The notes beneath the pieces are model-generated. The model had not been told where the DNA came from and made no database searches. It saw only the letters and a list, made by a program, of their open reading frames with translations. Positions 43,962 through 53,570 of a stretch of 64,000 nt of DNA are shown here, in pieces. Location of the stretch: assembly GCA_965207595.1 (NCBI GenBank), contig CBDBMW010000013.1, forward strand, positions 1 through 64,000. Direction: 5' to 3'. Origin of the DNA: JAGWAJ01 sp026707615 (GTDB lineage: Bacteria; Acidobacteriota; Vicinamibacteria; Vicinamibacterales; UBA8438). The position numbers were made by a program, and so were the translations under genes. Numbering within the stretch: the stretch's first letter is position 1; each line of letters opens with the position of its first letter.

Positions 43962-44460
43962 TAACTCTGCCTTTGCTTCTGCTATCCGTTCTTTTATGCG
44001 GGAAGTATCATAAAAATTTCGCTCCCGCTGTGCATTTATCTCCTCAAAATGCTTGAGTTGCCTTAGTGCGTCCTCGTAACCCCGTTTGACGATGTCCCTA
44101 TTCGCCTTTTCAAGTTCGAGTTTCTCTGGCAAGGATTCGAGCATCTTCGCTATAGACCTTTGCCGTTGCATTATCCCTAATGCTGCCAAAGCGACAGGGG
44201 CCCTGGCAGTGGAAGCGGCGATTAAGTTGTCGCGGTTGAGTTCTTCTTCGTTCTATGCCCACTCGTTATATTTGGAATACATCTCTGTGTGTGCGGGGCA
44301 GATGGGTGTTGGCATTTTGAAGCGCACTTTCTTTTTTGCCTAACACCTCTACAGTTTGTTGTAGCGTGAGTTCCACTGAGAGGTGAACCAGCGCGCATAG
44401 AAAGAGGATACCAAAAGGTGTTAGCACTCTGAAATAATTCCATCTTATGGAAAATTCTCC

Positions 44461-44643
44461 TTATTTATCTGGTTCCCAACTCAACATTGCTTTGTTTGCT
44501 TCTGCAATCGCTTTTTCCGCCTTATCCAATGCCTCCCCGAGTTTCACTGTATTCGCACCTGAACTCTGAATCTCGTTGAAGTAGCCGAAAAGGAATAGAC
44601 TGGCGACAAGACACAAAACTGTTAGGATCAAACATTTCTTCAT
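44461..44643 (-). CDS. Small exported protein, 60 aa
   Basis: The N-terminal 22 residues form a signal or anchor (MKKCLILTVLCLVASLFLFG). The rest is a short amphipathic helix (KLGEALDKAEKAIAEANKAM). It lies 19 bases after the stop of the 198-aa membrane protein, in the same direction. Function unknown. Confidence 0.6.
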   Translation of the reverse strand: MKKCLILTVLCLVASLFLFGYFNEIQSSGANTVKLGEALDKAEKAIAEANKAMLSWEPDK

Positions 44644-44662
44644 GGTTTTTCTCCTTTTCGGG

Positions 44663-45259
44663 TTAGTCGGTTAACTCCGGTAGCGGATAAATAATCATCT
44701 CACCGGGACCGCGCGGACGGTTAAAATTCCTTCTGATCAAGCGGCGGTGATGGACCTGAGAAGCCCTCCTTGCCGTTATCTGATAAACGTTGTATTCCCA
44801 AGCGACCGCATTGAGTGCTTCAAGACGCGATTTTGCTTCATCGCTTTCGGGTTCGGCTGCAGTGAGTTCTCGCATTCGTTTATGCACTTCAGGCATCAGC
44901 ATTTCCCATTTTTCGCGGTATTCGTCACGCATTGCCCTTAATTCTTCATCGCTCATTTCTTTGAGTGCTGCATACTTCGGCACATCGTCACTGGCTTCGA
45001 CCTGCTCTGCTATGGATGGGGGCAGACCGCCAGCACCCGTAGTGGAGGTTTTCGATGATACAGGTTTAATAGGACTCTGGCCCTGTGCGGTTGACGGCTG
45101 TTGGGTCGGTCTTTCGATGGGTTCGATCGCTTTGTAAATCTTCAAGGGTTCCGGTGGCGGTTGTGTCGCGAGCAGGTAAAGCCCCATGCCTGCGATTACC
45201 ACGATGAACACCGACAGCGGTAGCCAGTATTTTCGTATACCGATGCCTGCGCGCTCCAA
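44663..45259 (-). CDS. Single-pass membrane protein with Pro-rich linker and helical domain; N-terminus cut by the junction
   Basis: One membrane helix (LPLSVFIVVIAGMGLYLLA) is followed by a Pro/Ser/Thr-rich linker and a charged helical domain (MSDEELRAMRDEYREKWEML). The frame opens with TTG at 45,259, inside the change to GC-rich DNA, so the true start is lost. Residues from about IGIRKYW on look native. It pairs with the small exported protein downstream. Function unknown. Confidence 0.6.
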   Translation of the reverse strand: MERAGIGIRKYWLPLSVFIVVIAGMGLYLLATQPPPEPLKIYKAIEPIERPTQQPSTAQGQSPIKPVSSKTSTTGAGGLPPSIAEQVEASDDVPKYAALKEMSDEELRAMRDEYREKWEMLMPEVHKRMRELTAAEPESDEAKSRLEALNAVAWEYNVYQITARRASQVHHRRLIRRNFNRPRGPGEMIIYPLPELTD

Positions 45260-45275
45260 ACACGACGTCGGAGAT
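45240..45275. other. Junction of low-GC and GC-rich DNA (probable assembly chimera)
   Basis: To the left, genes have moderate GC and AT-rich gaps; to the right, nearly every third codon position is G or C. Both bordering genes run on the minus strand and are cut: the right one loses its C-terminus and the left one its N-terminus. No insertion-sequence end, tRNA or direct repeat lies at the joint. A short GC-rich stretch (GCGCAGGCATCGG on the minus strand) could be the shared bases of a false join. Confidence 0.75.
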
Positions 45276-46062
45276 CCCTCGGCGGATCCTCCAGCGCTGC
45301 GAGGGCGGCGTGCGAAACGCCGTTACCTGACGCTGTGCCGAACTCCCAGCGAGCGGCCGTGTCCGAAGTCCATCCCTTCTCTCGCGCGACCGACTGCAGC
45401 AGGGCGACGGGATCGAGTATGGCGTCGCAGCCCTCGTCGAGCAGCCGCTCCGCCACTTCCGGATCCCAGTTCGCTACCCGAGCGACCGTCGTTGCGAGCA
45501 GGGACAGCATCACGGGCTTGGCGTCGAGGTTGCGCAATTGTTCATGCGCCGCTATGAGCAGGTCGGTCTCGTCGATGACGCAACGCCAATCGAAACACCT
45601 CAGAGTGACGTCCTCCGGCGCCGGATCGGGCGGCGGCGCGCCTTCGAGGACCGCGACGAACAGGGTGCGCTCGAACTCGGGGACGTTGCGGGTGGCTCGC
45701 GCGTAGTCTACGAGGAACTCCTTCCAGGCGGAGCAGTCATCAGCGTCCATGAGTCCGACGCCGTCGAGCCAGATGAGGCGTCCACGGAAATCGTCGTGCT
45801 CGCACAGGTCAACGAGCGTCGGATGCCACTCGTGGGGCAGGGTGGGTGCGAAGCGTTCGCGAAGACCTAGGAAGGGCGGAACCGCCGGCGCGGGGCGGAA
45901 CACGGTGCAGCGCCACAAATCCTGGAGCCGCGACCGGACGCATTGGCCGAAACCGGCCGGCGTCGCCACTGGAAACCGGATCATCACGTTCGCGCCGTCG
46001 CGCAACGCCCGCTCAACGCGAAGCGCGAAACGGGTTGGGCCGGGCAGGGTCCAGAGGTTCAT
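45256..46062 (-). CDS. Unknown protein coupled to the giant ATPase, C-terminus cut by the junction
   Basis: About 269 codons are visible. It begins MNLWTLPGPTRFALRVERAL and contains GRLIWLDGVGLMDADDC, which resembles a Walker-B-like strand, but no P-loop precedes it. The rest is helical. The ATG overlaps the ATPase stop as ATGA at 46,059-46,062, so the two are made together. I do not recognise the family. Confidence 0.65.
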
Positions 46063-47552
46063 TTAGCGGACGCAGCTTCGAGTAGACGTCTCACCAATGG
46101 ATTGAAGGTCCACGAACCGTCTCCCGTGGCCGACAACAGCCCCAGGCGTTCGCTCCAGGCGACGCGAAGCCGCACCAACCTGGTGTCCAGACCGACCTCG
46201 GCCGACACGAGCTCGATGCTCTCGCGGTCGAACGGGTCATCTGCGCCGGCCAGACCTCGCAGCACCACTTCCGCCTCGTCCGTCAACCCGAACTCTTCCC
46301 GCAGGCGCTTCGCTGGGTGTTTCCTGCCTTCGCGCTGGAGCTCGTCGATCCGAATCTGCCAACTCCTGCTGGCTCTCTTCGCGCCGAAGCGGTCGAGTTC
46401 TGCCGGCCATCCGCCGGAAACCCGAAAGAAGTTCTCCGCCTCGCTTCTGTCCGCCGTGGCGTTGATGTCATCCAGCCAGCGCCGCAGAAAGATCAGGTCA
46501 CACGGTCCCAGCGGAAACCAGTCGACGCCGTCCGTGTCCGATTCAGCGGCCGTCAGCAGTCGCCAGAGCTGGTCCGGCGTGGCGATGAACGCCACCCGAT
46601 TCCATAGGCGTTTGCCCTCCCCTTTCCCCTCAACTACGTCCTTCGCGGCCCGAATCCAGGCGCCGTCCCACTGTATGGTCGGTGGGACGATTCGTACTGT
46701 CCTGCTCTTGCGCACGGACCGCCTTCTGAGCTGCTGTTCGAATTCTGTGGCGTTGGCCGCTGGCTGAATCCGTGAGAATTCGTCACCAATCCTTTGGGAC
46801 AGGAACTCTTGTACGTCGTCGAGTCCCGCCGCGGGGCAGCCGCAGATCACGCCCACACCGCCACTGTGAAGCGTCTGCTCCTGCTGCCGAGTGAGTGGCC
46901 CGCGCCTCGCGCTATGCCGATCTTCCGGATAACGGGCCCGAAACGACGCCGGTGCGTACGGCGGTTCCGGCGTTCGTTCCCGAGTAAGCGCTTCCTCGAA
47001 GTCCTTCCGGTTCCCGAGCAGCAGCAGGATGTTCGGGTTCCGGAGCGTGTACCGGTCCGGTTGGATCGCCCGCAAGACCCCGAGTCCTTCCAGCTCCTGG
47101 AGTAGCATGTCGAACTCCACGTCCCGCAAGCGGAAACCGTCCGACCACCAATACTGTGCTGCCTCAAGGATTCGGTCGCGCGTCAGACCTTGGTCGAGAT
47201 CGGTACCCTCCTGCAGTTCGTGCGCGAGGGCGTAACAGATGACCTCGTAGCGCGGATCCAGTTGCAGCGTCAGCAGAAACCGCCCCCGTATGGCGTGGCG
47301 GAGTTCCCGACTTCCGTACGCATCATCGATGTCGTCGTCGTCGACGGCGTAGGGAAAGGTTCGGTCGGAGTCGCGAAGCCTGCGCGTGAGTTCGGCGCCG
47401 TAGAGCTGTATGAGCGACGGATAGTAGTTGGTGTGAGCGAGAATGCGCGTGCTGAGGTCGTCCCTCCCGAACCTGCAACCGACCGCCTGGAGGGGTTCCC
47501 TCACCAGCGCCTGAGCCTCCTTCCATTCCCCGTTCGACGTCATCGCCCCCAC
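46059..47552 (-). CDS. C-terminal part of a 1,988-aa P-loop ATPase, separated by an IS630 element
   Basis: The frame can start at a GTG at 47,552, but its reading continues unbroken from the part at 48,749-53,204 once the IS and one TA are removed (...AHL-GDPICVGAM...). It contains HTNYYPSLIQLYGAELTRRL, the end of an AAA/STAND-type ATPase domain with a winged-helix segment, then a middle region and a second winged helix near the end. As it stands this piece may not be made. The stop couples to the next gene. Confidence 0.75.
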   Translation of the reverse strand: MGAMTSNGEWKEAQALVREPLQAVGCRFGRDDLSTRILAHTNYYPSLIQLYGAELTRRLRDSDRTFPYAVDDDDIDDAYGSRELRHAIRGRFLLTLQLDPRYEVICYALAHELQEGTDLDQGLTRDRILEAAQYWWSDGFRLRDVEFDMLLQELEGLGVLRAIQPDRYTLRNPNILLLLGNRKDFEEALTRERTPEPPYAPASFRARYPEDRHSARRGPLTRQQEQTLHSGGVGVICGCPAAGLDDVQEFLSQRIGDEFSRIQPAANATEFEQQLRRRSVRKSRTVRIVPPTIQWDGAWIRAAKDVVEGKGEGKRLWNRVAFIATPDQLWRLLTAAESDTDGVDWFPLGPCDLIFLRRWLDDINATADRSEAENFFRVSGGWPAELDRFGAKRASRSWQIRIDELQREGRKHPAKRLREEFGLTDEAEVVLRGLAGADDPFDRESIELVSAEVGLDTRLVRLRVAWSERLGLLSATGDGSWTFNPLVRRLLEAASAK

Positions 47553-47569
47553 GCATATCGGGTCGCCTA

Positions 47570-48746
47570 GTGTCCTGCCTGAGAAAAGCCTTTACATAAC
47601 AAGCCAGCTGTGTCAGCCTCTCCGGTGGGAGGAACACGGTGGCACGTCCGATCTCGGTTCTCGATGTGACCCCCGAGGAGAAACGGGAACTGGAACGTCG
47701 GGTCGGGGCCTCGACAACGCCGGCACGGGACTGCGTCCGAGCGCACATCGTTCTGCTGCGGAGCGAGGGCGTCGGCCAGCAGGAGGTGGCGTCGCGCCTG
47801 GGCGTGAGCGCCCCGAGCGTGAGCAAATGGTCGCAACGTTTCGACCGAGAAGGGCTCGACGGCCTCCGGGACAAGCCGGGGCGCGGCGCCAAGCCGTCGA
47901 TCCCGCTGGCCACGGTCCAGCGGGTCGTGGAGGAGGCGGGCCAAGCGCCGCCCGGCCGGCAACGGTGGAGCACCCGTTCGCTGGCTCGGGAGCTTGGGAT
48001 TTCGGCCCACAGCGTGGCGCGCATCTGGCAGCGCCAAGGGCTCAAGCCGCACCGTCTGCGGACGTTCAAGGTTTCGCAGGACAAGAAGTTCGAAGAGAAG
48101 TTCTGGGACGTGGTGGGGCTCTACCTGGATCCACCCGAAAGGTCGCTGGTGTTGTGCTGCGACGAGAAGACGCAATGCCAGGCGCTGGAGCGCACGCAGC
48201 CGGGCCTGCCGCTGGGCCGTGGCCATATCCGGACACGAACGCACGATTACACCCGGCACGGAACGATCACGTTATTCGCCGCTCTGAGCTACCTGGAGGG
48301 CAAGCTGATCTATCGGACCGAGCAGCAGCACACGCACGTGGAGTGGCTGCGGTTCCTCAAGCAGATCGACCGCGAGACGCCCGCTGACGTGGACCTCCAC
48401 CTGATCGCCGACAACTACTGCACGCACAAGCACGAGAAGGTCGTGAGCTGGTTGAAGAAGCGCCCGAGGTTCCACATGCACTTCACTCCGACGTCGAGTT
48501 CCTGGATGAACATGGTGGAGCGCTTCTTCGCCGACCTGACGCAGGATTGCGTCCGGGCGGGGAGCTTCAGAAGCGTCTCGGAACTGGTCGAGGAGATCAT
48601 GGCCTACCTGGCGCATCGGAACGAGAACCCGAAGCCGTACCGGTGGAAGGCGGACGGCGCGAAGACGCTGGCCAAGATCCACCGGGCTCGAGAGGCTCTT
48701 GCGGAGGCCAGCCCAGTTATATAAATGCATTTATCGGGCAGGACAC
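47570..48746 (+). mobile_element. IS630-type element (GC-rich side)
   Basis: The ends GTGTCCTGCC and GGCAGGACAC are perfect inverted repeats. The 1,177-bp element is bracketed by TA (47,568-47,569 and 48,747-48,748). It carries one uninterrupted transposase gene. GC content matches its surroundings, so it is native to that genome. It is unrelated in sequence to the IS630 element at 42,820. Confidence 0.92.
47639..48724 (+). CDS. IS630-family transposase
   Basis: This 361-aa protein starts with GTG behind GGGAGG. It has an N-terminal HTH (GQQEVASRLGVSAPSVSKW), a second HTH (SLARELGISAHSVARIW), then a DDE domain with VLCCDEKTQCQ, HLIADNYCTHKH and WMNMVERFFADL. No frameshift is needed. It moves the surrounding element into TA sites. 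Confidence 0.93.
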   Translation: MARPISVLDVTPEEKRELERRVGASTTPARDCVRAHIVLLRSEGVGQQEVASRLGVSAPSVSKWSQRFDREGLDGLRDKPGRGAKPSIPLATVQRVVEEAGQAPPGRQRWSTRSLARELGISAHSVARIWQRQGLKPHRLRTFKVSQDKKFEEKFWDVVGLYLDPPERSLVLCCDEKTQCQALERTQPGLPLGRGHIRTRTHDYTRHGTITLFAALSYLEGKLIYRTEQQHTHVEWLRFLKQIDRETPADVDLHLIADNYCTHKHEKVVSWLKKRPRFHMHFTPTSSSWMNMVERFFADLTQDCVRAGSFRSVSELVEEIMAYLAHRNENPKPYRWKADGAKTLAKIHRAREALAEASPVI

Positions 48747-51700
48747 TAGGTGGGCGAGGGGATGGTTCGCGTGGCGGGTCGTGCGCAGAACGTTGTGCAG
48801 GCCGGCGAAGACAACCTTGAAGCGCCGGTCCGTCTCGTCCATCAGCCCCTTGAGTCGGGCCGACACCCTGAAGTCGTTCTCGGCGTCCACCAACAGGAAG
48901 TGGTCGGCCTCGTCGAGGAGCAGGAGCAGCCGGCGAGTGTCCCGGTCGTCCAGCCATTCTCGAATCTGACGAAGAAGCGAGTCGACCTGCCGCGCAATAT
49001 CGGGGTCGATCTCGCGGTCTCCGCGCACCACGCGCGACGGCCGCAGGTCCCGTTGGATCAGACGCCAGAGGTCGGGTGCCCGGTCGATCTCGTTGACCCT
49101 GAGGTCGATCCACTTGGCTACGCGGTCGTTGCTGCCAAAGTCCTTTTCGACCTGCCGGAGCAGGGCGGTCTTGCCGAGCTGCCGGCCGCCGTAGATGAAG
49201 CAGGCGCCGCGCTGGTCCATGATGGTGGTGCGCTCGCGCTGGCGGCCGTAGAACAGCTCCGCCGGCACGAGACCGGAGGTGGTGGCGTACGGTTCGGCGG
49301 CGCTGTACGGCAGGGTGCAACGAAACAGGGTCGACAACCGTTTGGACGCACGAGCGGCGAGGAAGAGCAACAGGGTCTCATCGATGACGAGGAACAGACG
49401 GTGCTCACGGGTTGCGCGCTTGCGGATCTCGTCCCGGGCGGCACCCAAACACCCGAAGTGCAGCACGATGGTGGGATCGCGGCTCTCGATCCCGATGGAT
49501 CTGAAGATGGATTCCATCGCCGAGGCATCCCAGTTGAGGAGCACGCGATACCGCCCGTTCGCCTCAGAGCCGAACTGCCGCGACGGGCAGACGCCGCGGT
49601 CGGCAATCGGCTCGGCGGTGACCATGGCCTGCGAGCCGGGTCGTTGAAGAGTGACGGTGCGTACGCTGAACCCAAGGCTGTCGAGCAGACTTCGGAGCCG
49701 CGCCTTGTCGACCGAGCGCTTCCGGGCCATCTGATACCATGTGTCGATCAGGCCTGCTGCCCGTTCCGTGTCTTCTTCGGCCAATTCGTCGAATGGTACG
49801 GAGACGCAGCGCTCGCGGCCCCGAGCGCTGCGGACGATAGACTGAGGGTCGGTCGCTTGGCGGGCTGACTCGATGGCTTCCAGGGCGCAGGTGAATGCGG
49901 AGAACGGATCCTCGGGAGGCGGAAGCGACTCTACCGACTCGCCGCGCTTGAGACGGTTGATCTGCTCGTCGGCCGTCTGGACGTACCCTTGCTCGATCGT
50001 ACGTTCTACGACAGCCCTGGCCGGTTCATCCATCTGGTCGTCCGGCACGTTCCGCAATCGGCCTCTGACCATCTCGATGCTCATCCTACTGGAGGCTTCG
50101 ATTGCGTCGTCGATTTCGCGGAGTTTCCGTGACGATCCAGTCAGAGCCTGCATTTCATCGAGTCGGGGCGGCGTGGAGGATGAAGGCGATGAAGGCTCGG
50201 CCGCCTGTCGCAGTGCGGCGACTCCTGTCGCCATTCGGTCGCGATCGTCGGCAGACAATTGACCTCGACAGAAGGCACGTTCGAGGCTCTTCTGCGTATT
50301 CCGAAGGTCGGTGCGCAGAGTCTTGCGACGGTCGTCGATCCGCTGGATGAAGGACGCCATGCACTCATCCACATCGACGTCCTCTTCGGTCTCGAGGGAA
50401 TTGAGCGCGAAACGCGCGCCAACGAAGTCATCCCGATGGAGGCGAGCATCGAAAGCGCCACGCATCGTGTCAGCGTGCGCGGAGGTGTCCAAGAGGCGAT
50501 CGAGCAAGCGGCTCTCTTCGGTCGAAACGGGGTTGAAGCTGGCGTCGACGTCCACTTCCGTGACGTACAGCAGGTCTCGCGACAGAAGGACGTTGGTGTC
50601 GAGGCTGGACTCGAGGAATGCGGCGTCGGAGTCGAAGAGCTGGAGCAGCACGTTGACGGCATTGCGCGCGTGCGTCAGAGTGGCCGCGAGCGGAGCGGCG
50701 CTGGACGCGGAATCCACGGCCTTGGCGAGCGCGTCGACGGCTCTGCCGCCATCTCGCTCCAGATCGTTGTGGAGGGCCTCGATGCGGCGGGCGATGAAGC
50801 CCGCGGTGTCGGGCCGAGTGTCCATCAAGGACAGCCATTGACCGGACAGGTGGACGGCAGGCTGAACGTCGTTCCACATTTGCTTGAGGGCGCGGCCCTC
50901 GATCGGATTGCGCTTAGGGCCGCTCCTTTGGTCGGTGCGGTGGACGAGCTGGTTGAAGGGCTTCTGGGCGCTGATCTGCTCGTGGATGGCCTCGACATCC
51001 GGGCGAAGGGATTGGTCGGAATCGGAGATGAGTCGCACCAGCTTCGCGAGCAGGCCGTCGTGGCCGACTAGATCGCGCCACACCTTGGTTGCCGGACCGT
51101 AGATATTGCGCTTGGAATCTGCGCCGGCGTGCCATGCGCGAACGCGCTCCTTGAGCGCATCGAATTGCTCCTGCCAGGTGCCAGTCTGGCTCGAACGTAG
51201 TCGGGAGGCGTGAAGTCTGACGCCCCGCAGAAGGTCTGCATGGTCGGCCACACGAGTGGCGAGGTCGTACACGGGGTTGAGGTCATCAGAGAGGCTCACC
51301 GCCCGGAGCAATGCAGAGGCGCCGGTGGTCGGCGCGAAGAGTGAGGGCCGGAAGGTAGCGCTGAACAGTAGCAGGCTGAGGGCGTCTCTGTCGGTTTGGC
51401 GTCGCTCGTCGCGCAACAGCGCGGTCGGATCAAGGCCTTCGAGGATGGGTCGAAGATCGCGCACCGCCTCGCTGTCCGGCGAGTGCACGTGGGGCGCGAG
51501 CATCGATGCGGCGATCACGTCGGCGAGTTGCGGCGGGAAGGTCGTCTGCCCGCGCTCGGCGCACAGTCGCGCGATGTGATACGCGATGCCCGGGCGGCCG
51601 GCGCCGAGCGCGCGCCATAACCCCTCTGCCGCGGATGCCTGCCGGCGGTCGACCTGCTGTGGCGGGTCGGGGAGGCCGGGCTGTTCGAGAGCGGTCGGCG

Positions 51701-53204
51701 GCTCGGCGGTCGGCGGCGGTTCCGGGCTCGGAGCGCTCGGGGAAGTGTCTTCGTCGCCCGTGGCGGCGGCGGGCGCGGGTTTCGTGGTAGCGGGTGCTGG
51801 TTCGATCCCATCCTGAGGTCCTTCTCGCGCCGCCTTCTGGGTCGCGACGGACTCGGCGGGTGGCTCTGGGAGGGGGTGGGTAGGGTCTCGGCGTGGCGTG
51901 GAGCCGCGAGGCGCCTGGTAGTCACGGCGTGGATCGAACGCCTGGTCGGCGGGTGCGACGATCCGGAAGACGCGGTCACGCGCCCGCGGAATCTCCTCGG
52001 CCGCGCTGCCGAGCTGCTGTTGGAGCTTCGCCTCCTCATCCTGCGCATCAAGGCGCTCCAGCGGGTCATCCTCATGCTCCGCGCGCTGCCTTGCTTCCTC
52101 GTGTCTGCTCGCTAACTCAGCGCGGTGGCGCCTTGCTGTCCGCCACGCGACTAGGGCAGCCGGCAGCTCGGCTTCGAGGCGCTCAACGTCGTCACGAAGC
52201 AACTCCACCTCGAAATCGGCCGGAAGTGGGTACGCCGACTGCCATTCTGCGGCTATCCGGTCGGTCCACGGGGCGATCGGCGAGTCGGCTCCTTCGGCCA
52301 GGGTCGCCACCACGTCGCGCGCACGCTGCAGGAGCTTCTCGGGTGAGGCTCGATCGAGGGTTTCGGTGACGGGAGGGACGAGCTCGTTCAGGGTGTTCAC
52401 CTGCCTTCGCAAATCGGCTAGGAGCTCGGGCTGAAGCGGATCCTCACCGAGACCGCGTGCGGCAGCGGCGATGGCGTCACAGGTTTCCTTCCACTGGCGG
52501 ATGACGTCTTCTTCTTCTGCTGTCCGCGAATCGTCGTCTCCGGTCAGTGAGTCTCCGAGCTCGTCGTCCAGTAGCGTGGCGAACTCGTCGGCGAGAGTAG
52601 CGCCACAACGTGCGGCCCATTGCAGGATTCGGAGGTCATCGAGAACGGTGGCCACGGAGAAGGCGGCGAGCAACGTCGCTTCGCGACGGTCGTCCGGCAC
52701 GTCATCCCACTCGGCGATGTCGCCATACAGCGCGGGCCATGCCGCGAGCGCCGGGCGCTGCCAGTCCGGCGCGTCGGCGACTGTCGCGACGGCATTCGGG
52801 AAGTCTCGAAGCGCCTCCTCGACGGCGGAGTTGTCCACCTCTCGGTCTCGAAATCCGGCGTCATACCGCTGCAGGGCGATGAACTCAAGTGAAGGCACCG
52901 GCTGCCCTCGCAGGCCGGTTGCGTAGTTGGGGGCCAGCGCCCAGGTCCAGAGCTCGCGACGCGACTTCGGATTACCGTAGTACGCCGTGAGCGCCTCGCG
53001 CCGCCACTCTGCACCCTGGAGCTTCCCGAGCCCCCGCGGAAGGGATTCCTTGACCGCGCCGAGCACGCCCCGCACGGCATTGGCGTTGGGAATCTCCAGG
53101 AACTTCTGCAGTCGCCGGTACCCGGGTTGGCCATCCGAGAGCCGCTTCGGGAGACCGTGCGGTAGGGGTGTCCTCGAACTCTTGGGCATCGGTTCGGAAT
53201 CCAC
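48717..53204 (-). CDS. N-terminal and ATP-binding part of a 1,988-aa P-loop ATPase, cut by an IS630 element
   Basis: Native codons run from 53,204 to about 48,749; the last 9 residues come from the IS. Residues 1-430 are helical with coiled coils, 430-520 a Pro/Ala/Glu-rich linker, and 520-1320 a long helical region. An AAA/STAND-like ATPase follows, with Walker A GGRQLGKTA around K1345 and Walker B RLLLLLDEADHF near 1425-1435. The segment just before reads GLVPAELFYGRQRER, an entry motif of several NACHT/STAND-like ATPases. The rest lies at 46,059-47,552. With its coupled partner it looks like a conflict or signalling module. I cannot name the family. Confidence 0.78.
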   Translation of the reverse strand: MDSEPMPKSSRTPLPHGLPKRLSDGQPGYRRLQKFLEIPNANAVRGVLGAVKESLPRGLGKLQGAEWRREALTAYYGNPKSRRELWTWALAPNYATGLRGQPVPSLEFIALQRYDAGFRDREVDNSAVEEALRDFPNAVATVADAPDWQRPALAAWPALYGDIAEWDDVPDDRREATLLAAFSVATVLDDLRILQWAARCGATLADEFATLLDDELGDSLTGDDDSRTAEEEDVIRQWKETCDAIAAAARGLGEDPLQPELLADLRRQVNTLNELVPPVTETLDRASPEKLLQRARDVVATLAEGADSPIAPWTDRIAAEWQSAYPLPADFEVELLRDDVERLEAELPAALVAWRTARRHRAELASRHEEARQRAEHEDDPLERLDAQDEEAKLQQQLGSAAEEIPRARDRVFRIVAPADQAFDPRRDYQAPRGSTPRRDPTHPLPEPPAESVATQKAAREGPQDGIEPAPATTKPAPAAATGDEDTSPSAPSPEPPPTAEPPTALEQPGLPDPPQQVDRRQASAAEGLWRALGAGRPGIAYHIARLCAERGQTTFPPQLADVIAASMLAPHVHSPDSEAVRDLRPILEGLDPTALLRDERRQTDRDALSLLLFSATFRPSLFAPTTGASALLRAVSLSDDLNPVYDLATRVADHADLLRGVRLHASRLRSSQTGTWQEQFDALKERVRAWHAGADSKRNIYGPATKVWRDLVGHDGLLAKLVRLISDSDQSLRPDVEAIHEQISAQKPFNQLVHRTDQRSGPKRNPIEGRALKQMWNDVQPAVHLSGQWLSLMDTRPDTAGFIARRIEALHNDLERDGGRAVDALAKAVDSASSAAPLAATLTHARNAVNVLLQLFDSDAAFLESSLDTNVLLSRDLLYVTEVDVDASFNPVSTEESRLLDRLLDTSAHADTMRGAFDARLHRDDFVGARFALNSLETEEDVDVDECMASFIQRIDDRRKTLRTDLRNTQKSLERAFCRGQLSADDRDRMATGVAALRQAAEPSSPSSSTPPRLDEMQALTGSSRKLREIDDAIEASSRMSIEMVRGRLRNVPDDQMDEPARAVVERTIEQGYVQTADEQINRLKRGESVESLPPPEDPFSAFTCALEAIESARQATDPQSIVRSARGRERCVSVPFDELAEEDTERAAGLIDTWYQMARKRSVDKARLRSLLDSLGFSVRTVTLQRPGSQAMVTAEPIADRGVCPSRQFGSEANGRYRVLLNWDASAMESIFRSIGIESRDPTIVLHFGCLGAARDEIRKRATREHRLFLVIDETLLLFLAARASKRLSTLFRCTLPYSAAEPYATTSGLVPAELFYGRQRERTTIMDQRGACFIYGGRQLGKTALLRQVEKDFGSNDRVAKWIDLRVNEIDRAPDLWRLIQRDLRPSRVVRGDREIDPDIARQVDSLLRQIREWLDDRDTRRLLLLLDEADHFLLVDAENDFRVSARLKGLMDETDRRFKVVFAGLHNVLRTTRHANHPLAHLVSCPINAFI

Positions 53205-53570
53205 TCAAGCCCTCGGTTTCTCATTGCAGCCGCGAGCGAGAGGCCGCGATGTCGTTACCTGCTCGGGGCGACGAGGCGAACGTCGTCGTGAAGGGATCAT
53301 ACGGCACGTGCTGTCAGAATCTGACACTCCGGGATGCGCGTGGGCGGCGCCCGGATGATGCGTACGAACGGATCGACCGGGCGGCGTAGGAAAAAAGGAC
53401 CGACAGCTGCGGGCCAGTCCCTACACACTTCGGCGGACGACGGGCCATGACGTTCTGCGGCTCGACTGGCGAACCCTGCCGGAGGCGCCGACGAAACTGG
53501 GGCTGGGGTGGGTCGGCCTGGGGACCGCCCTCGGCCACGGCGGGTATCATCCACAGCAGGTTCGACGACG
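53205..53570. other. Intergenic region between divergent genes
   Basis: This 366-bp gap separates the ATPase gene (minus) and the phosphoesterase gene (plus). It must hold both promoters, but no consensus boxes are clear in this GC-rich DNA, and I see no gene. Confidence 0.4.

Larger units (their letters stand above)
42754..44430 (-). pseudogene. Decayed membrane/coiled-coil protein gene interrupted by an IS630 element
   Basis: From a GTG at 44,427 the frame reads LTPFGILFLCALVHLSVELT, a membrane helix, then a frameshift near 44,265 and a TAG near 44,245. It continues NEEELNRDNLIAAS and a long coiled coil (RIKERIAEAKAEL). There the IS630 element cuts in. Joining the flanks with one TAA copy restores the frame to DRRESVIYHLEKWRDEHAKK and a stop at 42,754. 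So the gene was about 150 codons long, and it carries a frameshift, a stop and an insertion. Confidence 0.65.

Noticed and set aside
44222..44443. A 73-aa minus-strand frame starting MELFQSANTFW
   Set aside because: A neighbouring frame gives a membrane helix and then the coiled coil of the decayed gene. The 73-aa frame is Ser/Thr/Cys-rich without pattern.
48750..49868. Plus-strand open frame of about 370 codons opposite the ATPase gene
   Set aside because: It is the mirror of the ATPase coding strand, which carries Walker A and B. Its own translation shows no domain.
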